From positions 186,001-250,000 of the forward strand of contig CAUQXI010000003.1 in assembly GCA_963522145.1 (NCBI GenBank): a stretch of DNA of 64,000 nt. The letters run 5' to 3'. Each line of letters starts with the position of its first letter. Position 1 is the first letter of the stretch. The position numbers and the translations under genes were made by a program. This document shows, one piece after another, positions 16,756 through 24,983 of this stretch. A model generated the notes under the pieces. That model ran no database searches. It saw nothing but the letters and a program-made list of their open reading frames with translations, and was not told the DNA's origin. Source of the DNA: Mesorhizobium_B sp963522145 (GTDB lineage Bacteria > Pseudomonadota > Alphaproteobacteria > Rhizobiales > Rhizobiaceae).

Positions 16756-18186
16756 TTACTCCGCGGCGATCGGTGCGCGGGGGCTGGAAAGCACTTCCTC
16801 TTCCGGCTCCGCACCGGCAACCCGCTCCCAGGCACGCGGCGATGCCCGGAACCCGAACAGGAACGCCAGCACCACCACGAAGACGAGGGCGACACCAAGC
16901 AACCCGAACGATCCGATCGAAGTGATCACGAGGTACGGGATGTAAAGGAAGCCGTCTACGACGCTGGTGATCTGCGTGGTGTTGGCCGGCATCTGGAAGC
17001 CCGCCGTTTGCGCCGTTGACGTCATCAGCGGCGACAATGCCATGCCGACATAGAAGCCGACGATGAGCGTGACGGCCCCGATGACGATCATGCGGAAGAC
17101 GTTGCCGTTCACGATCGGCGCGGTCATGGCGACCACGAAGGGGATCACGGCAAGGTCGGCGAACAGGATGATCCTGTTGCCCGGCAGGATGAGCGACAGG
17201 ATGATCGCGATCGGCACCAGCACCAGCGAGCTTGCGATGGCAGCGGGATGACCGATCAGAATGGCCGAATCCAGGCCCACATTGATCTCCCGATCGCCAG
17301 CCCGCTTCTGGACGAAAGTGCGCGCCGCTTCCGAAACCGGAATGAGGCCTTCCATCAGGATCTTCACCATGCGTGGCAGCAGAAGCATGACGGCTGCGAG
17401 ATTGATTCCGACCTTGAGCGCCTTGGAGATGACCGTGCCGGCATCGCCCGCATTGTAGAAGGCGGCAAAGCCGAGCACGAGACCGATCACGAGGCCAAGC
17501 ACGATGGGCTCGCCGAAGACGCCAAGGCGCCTTTGAACCGTGTCCGTGTCGAGCCTGATCGAATTGATGCCGGGGATGCGGTCCATAAGCCAGTTCAAGC
17601 CGATCGCGATGGGCACGATCTGGGCGGAGGCGAGATGCGGCACCGACACGCCGGGAACGCCGTAGAAGCGCTGCACGCCCTTGGCGGTCCAGTCGGCGAA
17701 GACCAGCGCGAGGGCCGCCATCAAACCAGCTGCGATCAGGCCGTAGCCGAGGCTGTTCGTCGCCGCCACGACCAGGGAGCCCACAAAGGCGAAGTGCCAG
17801 AAGTTCCAGACGTCGACGTTCAGCGTGCGCGTAAGCCCGAGCAGCAGCAGAGCGACGTTGACGGCGATGCCGATCGGGATCACCCACAGGCCAACGGAGG
17901 AACCGAAGGCGATGGCCGCGGCAGAAGGCCAACCCACATCGACGATGTCGCGCTGCATGCCGGTGTTGGTAACGATCGCCTGGGCGACTTCGCCCAGCGT
18001 GGTCAGCATCAGGCCGAGCACCAGATTGATGCCGATAAAGGCGATGCCGATGGTGAGGCCCGCACGGAATGCGCGACCCGGTCGCGCGCCGAGAACAAGT
18101 GCGATGACAAAAATGATGATCGGCAGCAGAACTGTCGCGCCGAGTGTGTCCACAACGCCTTTAAAGGCGGCAAGTACGCTATCCAA
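16756..18186 (-). CDS. gatC: PTS galactitol-type EIIC permease
   Basis: The 476-residue polytopic membrane protein matches the galactitol EIIC family (E. coli GatC 451). It starts with FKGVVDTLGATVLLPIIIF, has VGWPSAAAIAFGS, and shows many hydrophobic spans. A conserved segment around residues 280-330 (MVKILMEGLIPVSEAARTF and GLDSAILIGHPA) is typical of the group. It binds and moves the sugar alcohol while EIIB phosphorylates it. It starts 375 bp after the Enzyme I stop, so it may have its own promoter. Confidence 0.9.
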   Translation of the reverse strand: MDSVLAAFKGVVDTLGATVLLPIIIFVIALVLGARPGRAFRAGLTIGIAFIGINLVLGLMLTTLGEVAQAIVTNTGMQRDIVDVGWPSAAAIAFGSSVGLWVIPIGIAVNVALLLLGLTRTLNVDVWNFWHFAFVGSLVVAATNSLGYGLIAAGLMAALALVFADWTAKGVQRFYGVPGVSVPHLASAQIVPIAIGLNWLMDRIPGINSIRLDTDTVQRRLGVFGEPIVLGLVIGLVLGFAAFYNAGDAGTVISKALKVGINLAAVMLLLPRMVKILMEGLIPVSEAARTFVQKRAGDREINVGLDSAILIGHPAAIASSLVLVPIAIILSLILPGNRIILFADLAVIPFVVAMTAPIVNGNVFRMIVIGAVTLIVGFYVGMALSPLMTSTAQTAGFQMPANTTQITSVVDGFLYIPYLVITSIGSFGLLGVALVFVVVLAFLFGFRASPRAWERVAGAEPEEEVLSSPRAPIAAE

Positions 18187-18561
18187 TGTATTCCTCCCCG
18201 ATCATGACGCTCATATCGCCCTGCACGCTTCGCGCGATTGCGCGGAAGTCCCCTCGGCAAACAGCAGAAGCGAGCCCATTCGCATAAATCACTTGTTTCG
18301 TCAGCTAGCAATATGTTCCCAAGCCGCGAGGTTCTTTGGATGTGCATATCGCACCGGCGAGCCGTGCCATTGCCCGCGCAGACCGGTTCTGCCTACTTGC
18401 CGATGGAGACTGGCTAACCCTCATCAAGGAATGTGTCGGAGACTTGTTTGAAGGCTCTTACGGGGCGCCGGCCGGATTGTGAACCATCAGCTCTGTATGC
18501 GCGAAGAGCCCGAGCGCTATGGGAGGCAAGGGCGAGCGAAGCCAGCTCTTACCTGTGTGGC
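18187..18561. other. Gene-free region between Enzyme I fusion and gatC
   Basis: These 375 bases separate the two halves of the PTS block. The part at about 18270-18330 is clearly more AT-rich than the flanks and would suit a minus-strand promoter for gatCAB. I could not fix -35 and -10 boxes. No clear hairpin with a T-run follows ptsI, so read-through is also possible. No gene was seen. Confidence 0.4.
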
Positions 18562-20526
18562 TCAAAGCTCCAGAATGCGTTTCTTGACGCGGGCGATCGA
18601 GGAGGGGCTCATGCTCAGCTCGGTGACGCCGAGGCGTACAAACTCCGGCACCAGATCGGCACGTGCCGCGGCCTCTCCGCAGACGCCGACCCAGATGCCG
18701 GCGCGCCCGGCTGCCGCGCAGATGAGTTCGACGGCCTTCATCACCGCGGGATGATCCGCCCGGTTGAGGTTCACGAGACGCGGGTTCAGTCGGTCCGCCG
18801 CCATGATATATTGGGTAAGGTCATTGGTGCCGATGGAGAAGAAGTCAGCCTCTTTGGCCAGTTCATCCGCGCAAAGTGCCGCCGCCGGCGTTTCCATCAT
18901 GATGCCAAGCTCGATCTCTCCGAACGCGATGTTCTGACCTTGCAGCTCGTTCCGGCAATCGGCGAGGAGCGCCTTGACCGCGCGCAGTTCGGAAACATCC
19001 GCGATCATCGGAACCATGACCTTGACATTGCCGACCACCGCTGCCCGCAGCAGCGCCTTGAGCTGGGGCCGGAAGATGTCGGGCTGGTCCAGGCACATGC
19101 GAATGCCGCGCCAGCCGAGAAAGGGGTTCTCCTCCGGCGGAAAGTCAATGCCGGCCACCGGCTTGTCGCCGCCGATATCGAGGGTCCGGACAATCACGGG
19201 GCGCGGCGCGAAGGCACGCGCCAGCTCCGTGTAGATGGCGGCCTGCTCGTCCTCCGTGGGAAGAACCTTGCGCTCCATGAACAGGAGTTCGGTGCGGAAC
19301 AGGCCGACGCCCATCGCGCCGGCATTCAAGGCCGCTTCGATCTCGCTCAGGGAGCCGAGATTGGCCGCCACCTCAATGAGCCGACCATCACGGGTGCGCG
19401 GCTCCACATGGGCGAAGGATGCAAGCTGGGCGCGGTGTTCCGCCTCGCTGCTGATGCGGGCGCGGAAGACCGATGCCGTCTCCTCCGAAGGATCAAGCAC
19501 TACCTCTCCGTTGCCGCCGTCGATCGCGGCACTGCGAGCCTGGTGCAGCGACGCCACGGAACCGGCAAAGCCGAGCACGGCAGGAAGGCCGTGAGTGCGG
19601 GCCATGATGGCGATGTGAGAGGTGGCGGAACCCGTGGTGCAGAGAAGGCCAGCGATGCGGGCGATCGGTGCCTTGGCGAAATCCCAGGCGCTGATGTCCT
19701 CGGCAACGATGATGGCGCCCTCCGGCACATCGGCGAGGCTGGCTTCCTTGCGGCCGAGCAGTGTCAGCGCCACGTTGCGCGCCACCGCGCGGATGTCCTC
19801 GGCACGCGCGCGGATATAGGCGTCGTCCACTGCCTCGAAGCTGCGTGCCAGTTCCTCGCCGGCGGCGACGGTGGCATGAACCGCATCGTCGCCGCTGCGG
19901 ATCCTGATCTTCACCGCGTCCACGAGTTCGGTGTCTCGGGCGACATCCACCAGCGCATCGATGATCTGGAGATCGTCGGGCTTGAGCCCGGCCCGATCGC
20001 GGCCTTCGAGAAGCGCGGCAATGGCCTGAGCCGACGCCTGCTCGTAGCGCAGCACCTCCGCCTCGATCTCCCCCGGCGCGACCCGGCGCGGCTCCGGCTT
20101 CAGCTCTTCCCGGAAGAAGTGGTAGACCGGACCGAGTGCCGCGCCTTCGCTGGCCGGGATGCCCTTGGCGGCAGCTGCCTGATTTGCAGCCGGAGAAAAA
20201 GCGGCGGGCGCTCTGGGCTTCACTGGGATCGGCGCAGGCGGCATCCCTCCCGAAACTTCGAGCCCCGCATCAGGCGTTTCAATGAAGCGGGCGAGTGCGT
20301 CTATGGCGGCCGCCGCATCGTCGCCATTGGCGCGCAGGATGAGCTCGTCGTCCTCCTTGACGCCCAGCAGCATGATCTTGACCGAGCTCTTGGCATTGAT
20401 GCTTTGGGTGCCTCGGGCAAGCTCGATCTCGGACGCAAAGCTCTTGGCAAGCTTGACGAGCTGAGTTGCAGGCCGCGCATGAAGGCCGTCACGCACACGG
20501 ACGTGAACTGTTCGCTCGAGCTGCAT
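18562..20526 (-). CDS. ptsI: HPr-Enzyme I fusion phosphotransferase (ptsH-ptsI type)
   Basis: This 654-residue protein holds both general PTS proteins. Residues 1-90 are HPr, with the phosphorylated H16 in DGLHARPA and the regulatory-serine region NAKSS (S47). A Pro/Ala linker (about 92-120) leads to Enzyme I. There the phosphohistidine is H304 in TTGSATSHIAIMAR, followed by the TIM-barrel motifs FRTELLFM, GIGTNDLTQY-like SIGTNDLTQY and catalytic C616 in GVCGEAAA. Enzyme I takes phosphate from PEP and passes it to HPr. The ATG at 20526 is preferred to the GTG before it because GGAG lies 7 bases upstream. Confidence 0.94.
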   Translation of the reverse strand: MQLERTVHVRVRDGLHARPATQLVKLAKSFASEIELARGTQSINAKSSVKIMLLGVKEDDELILRANGDDAAAAIDALARFIETPDAGLEVSGGMPPAPIPVKPRAPAAFSPAANQAAAAKGIPASEGAALGPVYHFFREELKPEPRRVAPGEIEAEVLRYEQASAQAIAALLEGRDRAGLKPDDLQIIDALVDVARDTELVDAVKIRIRSGDDAVHATVAAGEELARSFEAVDDAYIRARAEDIRAVARNVALTLLGRKEASLADVPEGAIIVAEDISAWDFAKAPIARIAGLLCTTGSATSHIAIMARTHGLPAVLGFAGSVASLHQARSAAIDGGNGEVVLDPSEETASVFRARISSEAEHRAQLASFAHVEPRTRDGRLIEVAANLGSLSEIEAALNAGAMGVGLFRTELLFMERKVLPTEDEQAAIYTELARAFAPRPVIVRTLDIGGDKPVAGIDFPPEENPFLGWRGIRMCLDQPDIFRPQLKALLRAAVVGNVKVMVPMIADVSELRAVKALLADCRNELQGQNIAFGEIELGIMMETPAAALCADELAKEADFFSIGTNDLTQYIMAADRLNPRLVNLNRADHPAVMKAVELICAAAGRAGIWVGVCGEAAARADLVPEFVRLGVTELSMSPSSIARVKKRILEL

Positions 20527-20591
20527 CACTTATCTCCCAAAGCATGCAGCGGTAAAAATGCGCTACATCGATTCCACCGAAGCCTGACCTG

Positions 20592-20978
20592 TCAGTCGGC
20601 CGACCGGATCGCGATTTCGGCGCCTGGAACCAGCGCCGCCAACAGCGCGTCAGGGTCAACGGGGGAGGCGCATAGTTCGCCTGGGCGCCCGGCGATCGCG
20701 GCGCCGTCGAAGTTGATGACGACATGGCCGATATCGGCGACTTTCTGCCATGCGAGTTCACCGATCGCGGTGAGGGCGGCCCCGGCGGCGCCGATGCTGA
20801 GCACGGCACCGACAGGCGGTGCATCCGCTGTCGGACCGGACTCCACCTGATGAAGCACCGAAACCTCAGCCAGTTCCGGCGGCGCGCCCGCCGCATACAG
20901 GATCAGGATGCCGCCGGCGAGGAGGTCGGCTACTTCCGGGCCGACCTCCGTGATTGTCGTGCGGTAGAACAGCGTCAT
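20592..20978 (-). CDS. srlB: PTS glucitol/sorbitol-specific EIIA component
   Basis: The 128-residue protein has the glucitol/sorbitol EIIA fold, a family unrelated to other EIIA types. FYRTTITEVGP at the start, the likely phosphohistidine H43 in VSVLHQVE, LTAIGELAWQKVADIGHVVINFDG and the C-terminal LVPGAEIAI match the E. coli protein. It passes phosphate from HPr to the EIIB domain of SrlE. It lies 14 bp after srlE and 65 bp before the HPr-Enzyme I gene, all on the same strand. Confidence 0.9.
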   Translation of the reverse strand: MTLFYRTTITEVGPEVADLLAGGILILYAAGAPPELAEVSVLHQVESGPTADAPPVGAVLSIGAAGAALTAIGELAWQKVADIGHVVINFDGAAIAGRPGELCASPVDPDALLAALVPGAEIAIRSAD

Positions 20979-20992
20979 CGATCCCCGCTCGC

Positions 20993-22006
20993 TCAGAGGA
21001 AGAAGCTCGCGGCATAGGCGATGACCACCGAAACCGGGCCCATGATCTGACGGCTGATCAGAACTGCCGGAACGCCGATCTCGATCGTCTTCGGCTTGGC
21101 CTCACCGAGCGCCAACCCGACCGGCACGAAATCGCAGCCCACCTGCGTATCATAGGCGAAGAGCGCAGGAAGAGCCATTGCAGGGGCGATGGTTCCGTTG
21201 GCGATCTGCGGGCCGATAATGGCGACGCCGATCACCTGCGCGATCACAGCGCCCGGTCCGAGGATCGGAGACAGGAACGGCAGGCCGCAGATGGCGGAAA
21301 GAACGACCAGCCCAACGATGTTGTTGGCAAGCGGCCCCAGCGGCTGCGCCAGCAGATCGCCGATCCCGGTATACAGGATAAGGCCGATCAGCATGGTCAC
21401 GAAAGCCATGAACGGCAGCACGTTGCGGACCACCTGATCGATGGTGCGCCGGCCCGCATTGAAGAATATGCCGACCGCGCGGCCCATAACGCGGCCAATG
21501 ACGGTGACCATGCCGATCAGGCCGCCGGTGGAACCAGGCGCCGCAGGCTGGATTCGGGCCTCGGTTGCCGCCGCGTTCACGGAAGGCGACAATTCGGCTT
21601 CACCCGCCGTCGATGCCGCCACTGCGTCGGCATCGGCATAGGACAGGCTGGCCGGCTTCACGTCCGACACGTAGATGTCTTCAGTGATGAACTGCGCCAG
21701 CGGGCCAGACTGGCCGACCGGCGTCAGGTTGATCGTCGGGATGCGCTTGCGCGGATAAACGCCGCAGCGGGCTGTGCCGCCGCAATCGATAACAACCGCG
21801 GCGATCTCTCCTTCCGCTGGCGGGGCCCGGAAACCGTCGATCGCGGTGGCGCCCGTCATGTCCGCGAGCTTCTGAGCTAGCGGGGGAATTCCGCCGCCGG
21901 TGACGGCGACGATCTTGTCCTTTTGCGCCGTCGGCTGAATGATCAGGGGGCCGCCCCAACCATTGGATCCGCGTTCGATGCGGACGGCTTTATAGGTCTT
22001 TGTCAT
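20993..22006 (-). CDS. srlE: PTS glucitol/sorbitol-specific EIIB/IIC2 component
   Basis: This 337-residue protein matches SrlE (E. coli 319). The N-terminal EIIB domain begins with RIERGSNGWGGPL and carries the phosphorylated cysteine region CGGTARCGVYPRKR, then PTINLTPVGQSGPLAQFITEDIYV. The C-terminal half (about 180-337) has several membrane spans including LPFMAFVTMLIGL and FVPVGLALGEAKPKTIEIGVP. With SrlA it forms the sugar-moving unit. It follows srlA after 22 bp. Confidence 0.92.
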   Translation of the reverse strand: MTKTYKAVRIERGSNGWGGPLIIQPTAQKDKIVAVTGGGIPPLAQKLADMTGATAIDGFRAPPAEGEIAAVVIDCGGTARCGVYPRKRIPTINLTPVGQSGPLAQFITEDIYVSDVKPASLSYADADAVAASTAGEAELSPSVNAAATEARIQPAAPGSTGGLIGMVTVIGRVMGRAVGIFFNAGRRTIDQVVRNVLPFMAFVTMLIGLILYTGIGDLLAQPLGPLANNIVGLVVLSAICGLPFLSPILGPGAVIAQVIGVAIIGPQIANGTIAPAMALPALFAYDTQVGCDFVPVGLALGEAKPKTIEIGVPAVLISRQIMGPVSVVIAYAASFFL

Positions 22007-22028
22007 GTTCGCCTCCCCACTTCCGGCT

Positions 22029-22826
22029 TTACAGCGTCACGCCTTCGCGGCGCGCTATGATCTGCGTGATCTTCTCGGTCAGGATGCCCTTGAGCAGGAT
22101 CACGACGACGCCCACGATGAAGTACCAGATCGCCAGATTGATGTGCCAGCCGGCCGGCAACTTGCCGCTTGATTCGAGCTGCTGAAGTGCCACGAGCACG
22201 CCGCCCCAGACGAAATATTCGCCGGCATTGGCGTGTGGGAACAGGCCGGTGATCGGATGGCAGAACGACACGGCCGAGTCGTAGAAGGCCGGCTTGTGCT
22301 TTTCTTCCAGGAAGGTGCCGAAGGTGTAGGCCATCGGATTGGTGAGAAAGAACATCGCGATGATCGGCAGCACCGTGTAGCGCGTGAGCGAAATGCGTCC
22401 GGCAGCCCGGGCAAGGCCATGCACGCGCTGCTCGCCGACGATCTCGGTCACGGCATAGAACGCCGTCATCAGCACGATGAGGGTCGGGATGATGCCGGAA
22501 ACGAAGCCGGTGAACACCTCACCTCCCTTTTGGAAGACGCCGATGAAGTGGCGTCCGGCCGTGCTGAGCCAGCCAAGCTGCTCTTCCTGGGTAAGGTTCT
22601 TCACCCTGTCGGCGAAGTCTGCGGTCGTTCCGGGCTCGGGGGCAGGGGTGTTCTGCGCCAGGATGACCAGGTCGCTGCTGCCTTGCGCGGCTGCATGTGC
22701 GGCCGAGTTGGCGCCAGCCATCACGGCGTCCAGCCCGTGAACGGCATGACTGGTACTGAGCGATGCGTAATGGAGCCCCTGGCTCACGGCATCCAGGTGT
22801 TGTGCCACTGCGGCAAAGACTGTCAT
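22029..22826 (-). CDS. srlA: PTS glucitol/sorbitol-specific EIIC component with N-terminal extension
   Basis: The C-terminal part (about residue 88 onward) matches SrlA: FIGVFQKGGEVFTGFVSGIIPTL in two adjoining stretches, LTRYTVLPIIAMFFLTNPM, EEKHKPAFYDSA, CHPITGLFPHANAGEYF and a final membrane segment. E. coli SrlA has 187 residues; this one has 265. About 85 extra residues at the N-terminus are Ala/His-rich and unlike the family. The frame has no obvious internal start with a ribosome site near the conserved part, so the extension seems real. It follows the GutM-like gene after 54 bp. Confidence 0.9.
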   Translation of the reverse strand: MTVFAAVAQHLDAVSQGLHYASLSTSHAVHGLDAVMAGANSAAHAAAQGSSDLVILAQNTPAPEPGTTADFADRVKNLTQEEQLGWLSTAGRHFIGVFQKGGEVFTGFVSGIIPTLIVLMTAFYAVTEIVGEQRVHGLARAAGRISLTRYTVLPIIAMFFLTNPMAYTFGTFLEEKHKPAFYDSAVSFCHPITGLFPHANAGEYFVWGGVLVALQQLESSGKLPAGWHINLAIWYFIVGVVVILLKGILTEKITQIIARREGVTL

Positions 22827-22880
22827 GGTTCCTCCCTCTCGCCTGCCTCAGGCATGGCTTCGTCGTTCGTGCCCCAGCCC

Positions 22881-23306
22881 TCAGGCTGGTTGCAGGACCT
22901 GTTCCGTTGTGGACTCGTCTTTGCGAGTCCGTGCCTTGTCGATCTGCTTGATGGCCTGTTCAAGTGCCGCAGCCCGGCCGCGCTGCTTGTTGAATGTCTC
23001 ATCCACACGAAGGCTGTCGAGGCTGCGTCCGCGGAACTCCGGAAGCGGCTTGAACTTGGCAAGTACGCTGCGTCCTTCCATCACCAGCAACTCCCGGACC
23101 GTTTCGTCGGCAGCCACCACCAGCATGAGGATGACGCCGCGACCGAAGCTCGATCGTGCATTGCCGACGCCCAGATAGCCATCATCCCAACGGCCGCGAA
23201 TGCCGCCCATGACCTGCCGGTAATGGCGCATCTGGAACCATGTGCCAGCCGCCTGAAGGATCCATACCGCGACGAGCAGTATCAACCCGATCTGCCAAAT
23301 CGGCAT
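22881..23306 (-). CDS. srlM: GutM-like glucitol operon activator protein
   Basis: The 141-residue product resembles GutM/SrlM (E. coli 119). It has an N-terminal membrane segment (IWQIGLILLVAVWILQ), then MRHYRQVMGGIRGRWDDGYLGVGNA, and a middle block on DETVRELLVMEGRSVLAKF. GutM proteins are positive regulators of glucitol genes with an unclear mechanism; the hydrophobic start suggests membrane attachment. The ATG at 23306 is preferred to an upstream in-frame start because GGGGGG lies just before it. It is the first gene of the minus-strand PTS set. Confidence 0.82.
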   Translation of the reverse strand: MPIWQIGLILLVAVWILQAAGTWFQMRHYRQVMGGIRGRWDDGYLGVGNARSSFGRGVILMLVVAADETVRELLVMEGRSVLAKFKPLPEFRGRSLDSLRVDETFNKQRGRAAALEQAIKQIDKARTRKDESTTEQVLQPA

Positions 23307-23636
23307 GGTGTCCCCCCTTCCGCGCGATGTCTGGAAACGCCGTTTACCCCTGCGCCGACTATTCCCCATCCGACGAAGGAGAGCCAGAAGAACATTTGAA
23401 GAGCGGCGCGTCAATATGTTCACGCCTCGTAGCGGGGCATCCACTGCTATTCAGTGCGGTGTTTGACGCCCGGTTGTCGCAGGTCTCGCAGCGGATCAGG
23501 ACAGGCTCGGAACATCGATCATCGCACTGAGTTGTAGCAGCGCTGCGGGATCACGGGTCGCCGGCTTGTCGCCGCGCAGCATGCCCGTCTTCGGCATGCG
23601 CCGATCCCGACCAGACAAATCCCATGGAGAGCCAGG
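23307..23636. other. Divergent intergenic region upstream of PTS block
   Basis: These 330 bases lie between the first PTS gene (minus) and the host-attachment-type gene (plus) and should carry the promoter of the PTS operon. I see no convincing -35/-10 pair, no clear operator palindrome and no gene for a LacI-, DeoR- or GntR-type regulator next to it. Confidence 0.4.
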
Positions 23637-24041
23637 ATGGAATTACCAAAAGGTGCGTTGGTGGCAGTTGCCGATGGCGAGAAGCTGAACCTGTTTCGCA
23701 ACACCGCCGATGATGGAACCGTAAAGCTTACGGCGCTGTCGGGACCGGACATCGATGGCGAGGCCAAGAGTTCGGGCGCGCGGCACCAGAGCAGCTCAGC
23801 CAATCCCGACGACAGCCAGGTCGAGGAAGACGGCTTTGCCGCCGGCATCGCGAAGCATCTGAATCAACAGGCCATGACCGGCAAGATCTCCAAGCTGGTG
23901 ATCATCGCCGCGCCGAGAACGCTCGGTGAGCTGCGGAAGCATTACCATAAGACACTGACCGCAGTGCTGGCCGGCGAAGTCGCCAAGGATCTGACGGGGC
24001 AGACGGTCGCTGAAATCGAGAAAGCTGTCGGCGCGGCCTGA
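23637..24041 (+). CDS. Host attachment protein family (baeRF12-like)
   Basis: The 134-residue protein matches the family annotated as required for attachment to host cells, related to archaeal/bacterial release-factor-like (baeRF) folds. Marks are LPKGALVAVADGEKLNLFRN at the start, a low-complexity middle, then FAAGIAKHLN, KLVIIAAPRTLGELRKHYHK and the ending VAEIEKAV. No signal peptide is seen, so a cytoplasmic role is likely despite the family name. A terminator hairpin follows at 24107. Confidence 0.85.
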   Translation: MELPKGALVAVADGEKLNLFRNTADDGTVKLTALSGPDIDGEAKSSGARHQSSSANPDDSQVEEDGFAAGIAKHLNQQAMTGKISKLVIIAAPRTLGELRKHYHKTLTAVLAGEVAKDLTGQTVAEIEKAVGAA

Positions 24042-24106
24042 GCGGCAAGAACGAAGCTAGGTGCTAGCTTCGAACTGCCCACAACCCGCGCCACCGGCGG
24101 CATACA

Positions 24107-24136
24107 AAAGAGGGGCTCATGGAGCCCCTTTCTTTC
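24107..24136 (+). terminator. Rho-independent terminator
   Basis: AGGGGCTC (24111-24118) pairs perfectly with GAGCCCCT (24122-24129) around a 3-base ATG loop, followed by TTCTTTC. It lies 66 bp after the host-attachment-type gene and most likely ends its transcript. Confidence 0.75.
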
Positions 24137-24446
24137 ATCTGCATCTCTCTTCGCTTTGTTGAAGAGCAATTGGCATCAGTCGACTCGGCGACGCCATGCG
24201 CCTCGGCTGAAACGCTCGGCCCAAATGGGCGTGAAGCGCGATCGGCGCATAGATAATGAAGCGGCGGCGCCAAGTCTCTCCCGGCTGACGCATCGGTGCC
24301 CGATTGCCGACATATAGAATCCATGTGTGCGAGAACCGCAAAGCGTTCGCGATGCCGTAGTGCGGTTCCGACGAATGACAGCGTGCCGCCAGGAATCGAA
24401 CCGCTCCGGTGCGAGCCACGAAGATCAATGAGGAAAGGCTGGAAGC
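24137..24446. other. Gene-free stretch
   Basis: The 310 bases between the terminator and tRNA-Ser hold no convincing gene on either strand. They would include the processing and termination zone of the minus-strand tRNA, but no clear hairpin was found. Confidence 0.4.
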
Positions 24447-24537
24447 TGGCGGAGAGGAAGGGATTCGAACCCTCGAGAAGCTTTTGACCTCTACGCCCTT
24501 AGCAGGGGCGCGCCTTCGACCACTCGGCCACCTCTCC
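24447..24537 (-). tRNA. tRNA-Ser (GCU anticodon)
   Basis: The minus strand gives a 91-base cloverleaf with acceptor arm GGAGAGG/CCTCTCC, D-arm GCCGAGTGG, anticodon loop CTGCTAA (GCU, reads AGC/AGU), a long variable arm typical of serine tRNAs, and T-loop GGTTCGAATCC. The discriminator is G at 24450 and CCA is encoded (24447-24449). Confidence 0.97.
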
Positions 24538-24983
24538 GGGACGGACTGCTAGCCGCAATGGAAACGGGAAACAAGCTGTTTCGGCAGGAGCGCGGGAATA
24601 AGAATCGCCTGAGGGGCAAACAAGTGTGGCTCAGGCTTGCACAGCAGAATCGCGCTCCTTCTGCCTCTACTTGTTGATTCCGACGCCTTTGAAAACGGCG
24701 ATTCCACCGCATGGCGCAGCGTCAGGGGCGCTTCAAACGTAAACGAGCCATTAAGCGGTTCGCGAAAACGTGGCCATTGTGCAACACGCCTTTCTCAACC
24801 CCGTCCCCCATTGCCCTCATCGACGTGTTTGCGGTTGAAGCCCCAAAAGCCGCTGGTAAGAGTGGCTCATGAAGAAGGGGCGGTGGCCGCATCTTTTTCT
24901 GAACTGGGGATGGGGCAGGGAACGCTGTCCTTCGGCACTAAGAACTCCCAACCCCGCCTTGAAACTTTGACTGGAGGTCAAAA
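24538..24983. other. Upstream region of porin and tRNA-Ser
   Basis: These 446 bases lie between divergent transcripts. They must contain the tRNA promoter and the porin promoter plus leader. Just before the porin ATG, TTTGAC (24966-24971) and GTCAAA (24977-24982) form a small inverted repeat with the TGGAG of the ribosome binding site in the 5-base loop. No gene was identified. Confidence 0.45.

Noticed and set aside
16490..17932. Minus-strand frame of 480 codons in another register of gatC/gatA
   Set aside because: It is an out-of-frame shadow of the permease, very rich in Arg and Gly.
18433..20850. Plus-strand frame of 805 codons
   Set aside because: It is antisense to the HPr-Enzyme I fusion and srlB, with low-complexity Arg/Ala/Gly composition and no recognisable domain.
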